Assembly: GCA_024500155.1 (NCBI GenBank)
Contig: CM044877.1
Coordinates: 30,689,001-30,753,000, forward strand
Length of the DNA stretch: 64,000 nt
Direction of reading: 5' to 3'
DNA from: Chenopodium formosanum
Lineage: Eukaryota > Streptophyta > Magnoliopsida > Caryophyllales > Amaranthaceae
The translations under genes were made by a program, and so were the position numbers. Numbering within the stretch: position 1 is the first letter of the stretch; each line of letters opens with the position of its first letter. Below, piece after piece: positions 57,610-64,000 of this stretch. A model generated the notes under the pieces. That model saw only the letters and a program-made list of their open reading frames with translations, did no database searches and was not told the origin of the DNA.

Positions 57610-58187
57610 ACATAGATTTTTTTTAATTTAATAGACATTCTCATTTTCCAATATCAAAAGGTTGTTTGCATTGTAACATTACAAAGTTCAGCTTGTAATA
57701 TTTTTTTTCGATTTCATTGATGTTGTGCATTCACTATTGTTAATATAAAATTATTCTTGCAATGTTCATATAAAAAATGATCTTCTTTCAAAAAAAAAAT
57801 ATATAAAATGATCTCACAACTTCATAAAATGAATTATGTACAAAAATTATCTCATAATATCATTGATAAAATTATATGCCCAATTATATCTACCATGTAA
57901 ATTTGTTAACAATAAATACATATATCATTTATGAAATAACTACTTCTTCAAAGTTAAATACGCTAATGTCCTTATTGGTCATTTTGCAAACTCAAACAGC
58001 TTTAAGTAATCAGTTATTTACCAAACACTTTTATACAATCAGCTAACACAATAAGTTAGTCAAATCAGTTAATAAAATCAGCTAGTCAAAATCAGCTAAC
58101 TTAATCAGCTTCAGCTTTCAGCTTTCAGCTTTCTCCCAAACAAGGCCAATTTGTTTTTTGAGAAATCAAAACTGACTCGTCCAGTGG

Positions 58188-58287
58188 GCGCGCGTAAGTT
58201 ACTCAGTTGTGCGGGTATGTCGCACGCAACAAAATAACTAGCGTTGGGAGGGGTCGCGTAACTTCTTGAGTTGCGCGCGCCACCTGC
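58188..58287. repeat. C-family dyad array in the C2 gag leader
   Basis: Counterpart of 28679-28778, with GCGCGCGTAAGTTACTCAG, TCGCACGCAAC and TCGCGTAACTTCTTGAG, TTGCGCGCGCCACCTG. It lies 40 bp from the Harbinger end. Confidence 0.7.
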
Positions 58288-58923
58288 TCGTAATTTTTTT
58301 TTTTAATTCGAGCATTTTTTTTTATTCGATTTGTTTTTACTTTACTCTTTTTTTTTTTCTTTTTTTTTTATGTTATCCTTTGAATATAACGCTAAATCAC
58401 GAAGAGACAACTTCGTAATTGGGAACCTAGACCAAATTAAAAAAAAAAGAAAAAGAAGATCATCCTAACACGTTGCACATAGTCACATAATCACATAAGC
58501 ATGTCATAAGTCAAGATTCACACAATGTCGTTCAAAGGTCAAAAAAGGATTGGGTGTCTAAAGATACCATACCTTAAGAAACGATGCATAAATCAATCAC
58601 TCAACGTGTTAACCCATGACATCGCCCTCCCAACATTTTGTTAGTGATATGAGTGGGATGATTGTAATTGATTTTGGGATAGACGCCTAGTGTTGGCGAC
58701 CCCTAGTCAATGAGACAATCCCCAATGGTTAAAGTGTGCTATGCTTATGCATGATGCAATGTTGCTTGTTTGGTTTTTACTCTTGTGCAAAAGGAAGATA
58801 TTATGCGTTCAAGTCTCACTCTCTAACTAGAGATTATCCAAGTTAATTCTCGTTACAACCCATAGGTAACCTAGTGTTGGATACCTTGAACCATAACTAT
58901 GAATTAATCATGTAACCTCTAAG

Positions 58924-58965
58924 TTCCCAGCAGAGTCGACACTGTAAGGAGGGTGATCCCATCGT
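58924..58965 (-). promoter_or_regulatory. Primer binding site of C2 and 23-bp stub of its 5' LTR
   Basis: On the minus strand TGTCGACTCTGCTGGGAA (58941-58924) matches the C1 PBS with four changes. The LTR starts at 58943 (TGTAAGGAGGGTGATCCC) as in the shared LTR (TGTAAGGTGGGTGATCCC) but homology ends after 23 bp at 58965. The 5' LTR is thus nearly all lost. Confidence 0.78.
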
Positions 58966-59529
58966 AAAGGCGTCGGCTGCGAGGGGCAAATGGGAAGTTA
59001 GTTAAAATAATAAAAAGTTGGAAGTACAAACACAATAAACAACAAAATTGCCGGATGCAAAGTGGATCTACCCTTGGGAAACATGGTGCTTAACCCGTAG
59101 GGGGACAGGAATCTTTCATCCTTGAAGAAGTCCGGATCGGGGATCCATTTCTTTGGCACAATAATATGATTTCAATCCCCTAAGGGCTCAGTTGTGGTAT
59201 CGAAGAAACCCGGGTCCATTATTTGCTCCCGGGCTCTAGAAGAGAGTGCCGGAAGAGCACATTTTCTGCCCAGGAGAGCCGGTTCTTTATTATACCGGCG
59301 CAGTGTCTGATTGTGTTTCAGTGTGGGGGAGGAGATCAAATAAAACTTCTCCTTCCACCCGGACCATTTGGACACCGTGTCCAAAGTTATTTGGTATTGG
59401 GCAAGGTGGTGAGAGTATACCACGCCCCATGACCGCCTGGGGCCTTGCTCAGATAATGCATATGAGCAAAGGCAGAGAAGCTGGGGTCTAAGTTCTGGAG
59501 CTCGCAGGCGGCAATATAACTCAGTATAT
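58966..59529 (-). other. Orphan retroelement ORF fragment between C2 and D
   Basis: Unrelated to C or D. Read on the minus strand it has coding-like segments in two frames: YIAACELQNLDPSFSAFAHM, WYTLTTLPNTK, then 59423-59172 with SGWKEKFYLISSP. This resembles the N-terminal GW-K-FF(V/I) region of proteins annotated as putative gypsy-type transposon (PF04195-like) ORFs, but I could not confirm it. A frameshift and a stop near 59172 are present. A possible short exon tail (VPKKWIPDPDFFKDERFLSP) follows to about 59060. Confidence 0.35.
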
Positions 59530-61109
59530 TGATCAAGGGTTGAATAGGTAGTTAAGTTACTACCCTAATCAAATTAATCATTTATAATACCTAAACTTAC
59601 ACTAAACTAGTTAGTGGCAAGTAAAGGGTCGAACCACTAGGGAAGAACACTAATTCAACATCAATAATCACTAATGCAAGAGTAAAAAGGGAATTATTTT
59701 TGTTGGTTTTGTTGAGTAGGAACACTAAAACTACAAGTAAGCAAGAAAATGATGATTAAAATCAAGGGAAAGTGACACTAGGGATATGGGGGTGTCAAAT
59801 ATGATTAGAAAAAGGGGAATAATAATGATTATCATGAAACACATGCCAAAGAACACAAGATTCTACCTAAACAATTCATTCTCATGCAATAGTCTAGTCA
59901 AATCAATGAAAGAGGTCTACACTAATAAGGATCATTCTCATGCATCCTATTAGTTACAATCAAATCAAGAGAATAAAGAAACACAATCCATAAAAAATCC
60001 ACTTTAATAACTCATTTTCATGCAATCATTAAAATAGAGATGATCTTAATCTAGTACAAATCACTTTCATGCATTTAAACTAGAAAACATCAAATAGAGT
60101 GCAACAATAATCTCAAGCTATCAAAAATCATGTCTTTCATCAATTTATGGCATGAGTTCAATCCAACCATCATCATTCATCCAATATCAACTCATATTTT
60201 CCACCCCATTCCCCTAGCTAAAAGATTAGCCTAGATAAGGGAGATTAAACATAATACCAAAACTAGAAACAAACTAAAGAAACTCAAAACAAAACATGAT
60301 TAAAAACAATGAAATCAATAACAAGTAGATGAACTAATAATATTAACAAAAATAAGCAACAATAAAGCAAATAAATAAAGCTAAAGGAAAGGATTAGAGA
60401 TTACTAAAGAAAGGATTAATGAAAGATGAAAGCTTAAAATGTTGCTTGATTAAAGATTAAACTTGACAAAAAATGTATACAATAAGGAAACTTGAGTAAT
60501 AATCCACTTTTCTCTCTCTAGATTAATCTAATATTCTCAAATTAGAACTAAGTCAAACTCATTACATTCAAATGTTTTAAAACGGGACTTATATAGTCCA
60601 TACACAACTGGCTGAAGTCGGCAAAAGGTTCGACCGAACCATGGGTAGGTTTGGTCGAACATCAGGGTAGGTTTGGCCGAACCATGGGTAGGTTCGGTCA
60701 AACCTCCCTGCTCCTCGTTCGGTCGAACTGGGTTTGACCGATTCTGCAAAATGCTGAAATTTGAAAAGTTCCTGCCTTCAAAGTTCGGTCGAACCTTGTG
60801 TAGGTTCGATCATACCTAATGTTCGATTGAACCTTTCTTGAGTTCGACCACACCTCCTCTAGAACTTGCTTTCCCTAGCTCCAATTCGACTTAAGCTTTC
60901 TTCTCTTTGAAGACCCCGGTTCCTACAAAAAACGAGCATGGAAATCAAAGTAAAGAGTAGGCAAAAATCTAGGAAAAAGGAAGATAAAAGAGAAGGGAAA
61001 GGAGAAAACAAAACTAAGGTAAAAATGCCTAGAAAAAGGGCAAACAAGTGCAAATGAGGGGAGAATCCTTAGAGAAAAAAGGATACAAGAGTGGCATAAA
61101 TGCCATTCA
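59530..61109 (-). mobile_element. 3' LTR of element D
   Basis: Plus-strand ends TGATCAAGGG and GCCATTCA, 1580 bp. The outer 1.0 kb and the inner end match the A LTR, including the four TGCATGAGAATGA-like motifs (near 59876, 59934, 60013, 60063). The U3 array is unrelated in sequence to A's. Confidence 0.82.
60588..60856 (-). promoter_or_regulatory. U3 promoter of D LTR: GGTTCG-NN-CGAACC array plus TATA box
   Basis: About nine sites such as GGTTCGACCGAACC (60627-60640), GGTTTGGCCGAACC (60670-60683), GTTCGGTCGAAC (60717-60728) and GTTCGGTCGAACC (60783-60795): 6-bp arms around two bases. The minus-strand TATATAAG (60595-60588) lies about 31 bp downstream. Several sites have one arm altered by a C-to-T or G-to-A change. 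Confidence 0.65.
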
Positions 61110-61125
61110 TCAAAATCCCCCACAC

Positions 61126-63150
61126 TTGCCTCTTGTTTTCCCTCAAGCAAGGAAAACTAGAACAAAGAGACAAACACAACAAGCATAACATGACAAGGTT
61201 TAAGAGAAACCAATCAAGCCTCAAGGAAGGAAATGCTCCACTTGGACTCACACGAAAATAGATGCACTAAAGAATACTTACCTTTCCCAATTTAAAGAGG
61301 GAAAACACGTTCTAAGATGCTCAAGGATGAAAAAGACAAACCTAAGCTAAGCATAGAGAACTAATGATTTCATTCTCCGCCCTAGCCCCAACCAAGACGA
61401 TCCGCATTCTCTCCACTAGCTTCCATTCATCCCTTAGTTAGCTCCTCATGATTCCTCGAGGGAACCGAAAAAAGAAATTTTATGTGAAATCATAAGGTTA
61501 TCCTGACATCTCAACTATGCATACTATCTCCATAGGGTTGAAATCTATCTCCCTCCATCGGTCTTTGACCTCGCTCCTCCAAAGTCCAAGGGACTTAACT
61601 AGGGTTGTTATGTCATGGCTAAGGGTTAAGGTTGGGAATCAAATTGAAAATTTTGGTGGCAAATCCTAAGTGAAGCAAAAGAGTGGCCATCCCTCATGAA
61701 CAACCTAAGAATTGAACCTAAACTCAAAATATAACCTTCAATACAAACCTCACAACATTACTTCATTCCTTTTCATCGTTTGTTCATTTTTCATCATTTT
61801 TTTTTTTTTTTTGAAAACTTCACTTGGTCTTCTTGAATTTCATCTTTCTTCTCAAGCATTTTTGCATATTCTTTTCATGTTCAACTTTCAAAACTATACT
61901 TGAACCAATTTACACATTTCTTCTTTCTCATATCCAACAATCTCAAAACTCAAACCTCACAAGCCAATGCTTCACTAACTACAAGGATCGGTAAGACATA
62001 GGCCAATAGGTTTGTAATATAGTTTAGTCAATAAATGGAAATAAGGCTCAAATTGGTTAGAAAGTAAGTTGATGCAAAAATGAAAACCAAATATGTAACA
62101 AAACACAAGGAAAACAAAGAAAAATGAAAAACGCCCTTTTCCTCCTCTAGAGTTGCTTGGTCACGATCTCGGGAGCTAGAAGCCAACACAAGGATTAAGA
62201 TACGCATAGTCAAGGATCCTAAATGCCGCTCAACAAGAATGATGAAGGCTTGAACAATATTAGACCTCACAAGGGGTGGAAAGTAAGCAAATTCCAACTA
62301 AAGGGAATCTTATCCACTATAGAGAGCAACACCATCTTACCACTTTCCCGTGAGCTAGGGGTTCAAACATCCACAAAAGTTCTTAACCGTGCTACCTTAG
62401 CTTAAAATGTGTCTAACTCAACCCTAAGCATTCTCAAACCGTGTAAACCCTCATCAACTAGGAAGATAAGCATTCAAAGACACATCATCATGAGAGGCAA
62501 ACCAATCCAAATGAATGAGCAAATTCCAAATCAAAAATCATTTCCATTTGACATAGTCATGTTTGTAACACAAAAAGGGGAAAACAAAACAAAAAAAAGG
62601 AGGAAGAAATCAAAAAGGTTCACGAACGAGGCATATGATCCAAATAAATCCCAATCGTCATACAAGTAATCGTTCGATAACAACATCAACGATCCCAGGT
62701 CCCATAGAACCAAAAGCAAACATCCTCGAACCATTCAAATTCTTCCTAAGCTAAACCTAAACTAAACACCCAAAGAAAAAGAAAATAGAAGAGAGGAAAG
62801 GTCTCACCAAACGTCGCTTGAAATGGAAGACAAGATAAATCATACAATCTCACTAAGGGAGCTCGAGTTGCCCCTTAACTTCCTTCATCTCCATTTCCAA
62901 GCTTGAAAAGCGAGCCAAAACAAAAGAAACTACTAAGATAAAACAAGAATAAAAGAAAAAAGTTAATAAACAAAGGAGAATAAAGCTATAAACAAAAGGA
63001 AGAAATAAGTAAATAAAAAAAAAGGCTATCTACAAAGTTTGGATTAAGGGAGTTTGGATTGTCGGGAATTTGGATTTTTCCTTGGGAGCATCTCCATCTA
63101 CACAAAAACTCAAAAACTTATCAAATTATCAATAATAATCATCATAAAAA

Positions 63151-63184
<34 letters not shown>

Positions 63185-63299
63185 GTCAGCAAAAAATCAT
63201 CATCATCAACTACAACAAAACCATTATCCTCAATGGTCCTCCTCATGCACAAGCTACTATCCTACCACACTACCCTCCTATGCACACTTCAACCAACCA
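61126..63299 (-). other. 3' region of D and deletion scar, no gene
   Basis: 61126-62900 is a diverged copy of A's 35452-37200, with a T15 run at 61797-61811. No A-type array is present. From 62905 to 63299 the sequence is unlike A: A-rich with (ATC)n at 63151-63184. This marks the pol deletion. ORFs at 63054-63356 reflect the microsatellite. Confidence 0.6.
63151..63184. repeat. (ATC)n microsatellite
   Basis: About 11 ATC trinucleotides at the pol deletion scar of element D. Confidence 0.9.
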
Positions 63300-64000
63300 A
63301 AAGGAACATCCTCAAGCTCTTCACAAGGTAATTTCACCAACCGATCAGCCAATTGAATTGTCTTCCTTGTAGGGATCATCTCTATATTGAGTTTTTGAGC
63401 AATGGATAGAGGGATTAAACTAACACTTGCTCCAAGATCGGCTAAGGCGCCCCTAGCTTCCATGTTCCCAATTTTCACCAGCAAAGTGAAGCTTCCCAAG
63501 TCTTTTTCCTTCTTGGGCATCTTATGTTGGACAAGAGCACTCACTTGATGTGGAAGGGTGATAAACTCATCATTGAGCTTTCTCTTGTTGGTGAGAATAT
63601 CTTTGAGGAACTTGGAGTAAGATGGCATTTATGTCACAACTTCAAGGAAAGGGAGGTTGATGTGCAAATTCTTCATGACTCTAAGGACTTTTGCAAACTT
63701 GTCATTCAACTTCCTCTCCGCAAGCCGACTGGGAAAAGGAACCGGTTCATCAAGGTTCCTAGCCTCACTAAGAATTGAAGTTGTCTTCTTAATGTCAATT
63801 TTATTCTTCTCCGAACCTCCTTCTATCTCATCAACTTTTTCTTTCTCACCTCCCTTGTTTTCATTCACACTCTCCTCTCCTCCCTTCTTTTCCTCACTAT
63901 CCCCCTCATTTGGCCCTTCATAGGAAGTTCCCGAACTCAATGTGATTGCCTTGCATGTATCGGGTTTTGAGTTGTGAGAAGGGTTAGGTTGTGGTTGTCC
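63278..64000 (-). pseudogene. Element D gag C-terminus and protease, cut by deletion and window end
   Basis: Minus-strand frames 63940-63629 (SSGTSYEGPNEGDSEEKKGG, FPSRLAERKLNDKFAKVLRV) and 63628-63278 (MPSYSKFLKDILTNKRKLND, ALADLGASVSLIPLSIAQKL) match A 41940-41330. A CAA-to-TAA change at about 63630 separates them. The protease keeps the Asp of DLGAS that A has lost, but ends after ELEDVPFG, where the pol deletion starts. Gag continues beyond the window. Confidence 0.8.

Larger units (their letters stand above)
53388..58147 (+). mobile_element. PIF/Harbinger DNA transposon, 4.76 kb, full length but dead
   Basis: Terminal inverted repeats GGCCTTGTTTGG (53388-53399) and CCAAACAAGGCC (58136-58147), flanked by AAT on both sides (53385-53387, 58148-58150). 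Comparison with the empty C1 site at about 28645 (GAGTC-TAT-TTG) confirms a 3-bp duplication. Subterminal TCAGCT or AAGCTTA motifs are repeated near both ends. It carries the two usual genes on the plus strand: a Myb/SANT-like ORF and a HARBI1-like DDE transposase. Inserted in the C2 leader next to a dyad array. Both genes have stops. Confidence 0.88.
30912..58965 (-). mobile_element. Element C2 (pol-less Tat-like retrotransposon) with nested insertions
   Basis: Minus-strand relative of C1. Parts: PBS at 58941-58924, leader (split by Harbinger), gag 53079-51803, protease 51281-50218, then a deletion junction at about 49692. Directly after it comes the antisense PMD region (49690 to 31303, split by element A), the PPT and the shared LTR. 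RT, RNase H, integrase and the antisense DUF7745-like gene are missing, about 5.6 kb relative to C1. The 5' LTR is cut after 23 bp (58943-58965). Without insertions the interior is about 9.6 kb. Confidence 0.85.
59530..64000 (-). mobile_element. Element D (Athila-like, pol-less), runs off the window
   Basis: Related to A. LTR 59530-61109, PPT 61125-61110 identical to A's, a 3' region to about 62900, then gag-pro coding from 63299 to the window end. The interval corresponding to A's RT, RNase H and integrase (about 4.1 kb) is replaced by about 400 bp with an (ATC)n run. The 5' LTR and PBS must be beyond 64000. The left flanking bases are TATAT (59525-59529); the other side is not visible. Confidence 0.82.

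Noticed and set aside
59172..59491. Host gene exon between C2 and D
   Set aside because: The fragment has retroelement-like residues, frameshifts and no splice structure; kept only as an orphan retroelement piece.
63054..63356. Ser-rich and Ile-rich ORFs near the right end
   Set aside because: They translate the (ATC)n microsatellite at 63151-63184.

Overview
This window is plant nuclear DNA made almost entirely of transposable elements nested in one another; I find no host gene, rRNA, tRNA or CRISPR. Intron-bearing plant-mobile-domain (PMD) genes, Tat-like and Athila-like Ty3/gypsy polyproteins and a PIF/Harbinger transposon indicate an angiosperm, probably a eudicot, and a heterochromatic region. 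The species cannot be told from the sequence.

Layout. C1 and C2 are two Tat/Ogre-like elements on the minus strand, lying head to tail and sharing one LTR (29415-30911). C1 runs leftwards from its PBS at 29396-29413 off the left edge of the window. It is split by element B (another Tat-like family, plus strand), inserted with target duplication GTAGG (6186-6190 and 20989-20993). On its left side B has been rearranged: an LTR (6191-7869), a second copy of part of C1 (7870-9651), then a 130-bp LTR stub (9652-9781) leading into B's interior. C2 (30912-58965, minus) has lost its RT-RNase H-integrase block. It is interrupted by A (33780-47411, Athila-like, minus, target duplication TGCGC) and by a PIF/Harbinger transposon (53388-58147). 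A's right LTR carries a solo LTR (43937-46088, target duplication AAGGT). At the right, an orphan retroelement fragment (58966-59529) is followed by D (59530 to the window end, minus), a relative of A that lacks pol.

How the genes relate. The Tat-like elements carry gag-protease-RT-double RNase H-integrase on one strand. In the long 3' region, on the opposite strand, lies a cassette of spliced genes: a seven-exon PMD gene and a DUF7745-like gene. C1 has both (1805-3980, 4702-6189), C2 has the PMD gene, and B has the DUF7745-like gene plus the last two exons of a PMD-like gene. All copies carry disabling changes.

The most striking non-coding signal: each LTR family has its own array of short GC-rich inverted repeats. 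The motif is GCGCGCAACTC/GAGTTGCGCGC in C, CCGTG-T-CACGG in B, TGTGCG-CC-CGCACA in A and GGTTCG-NN-CGAACC in D. The arrays sit about 30-70 bp upstream of TATA boxes, both in the LTR U3 and, in B and C, before the antisense gene; they recur in the gag leader and in intron 1 of the antisense gene. Motif sequences differ completely between families while positions are conserved.
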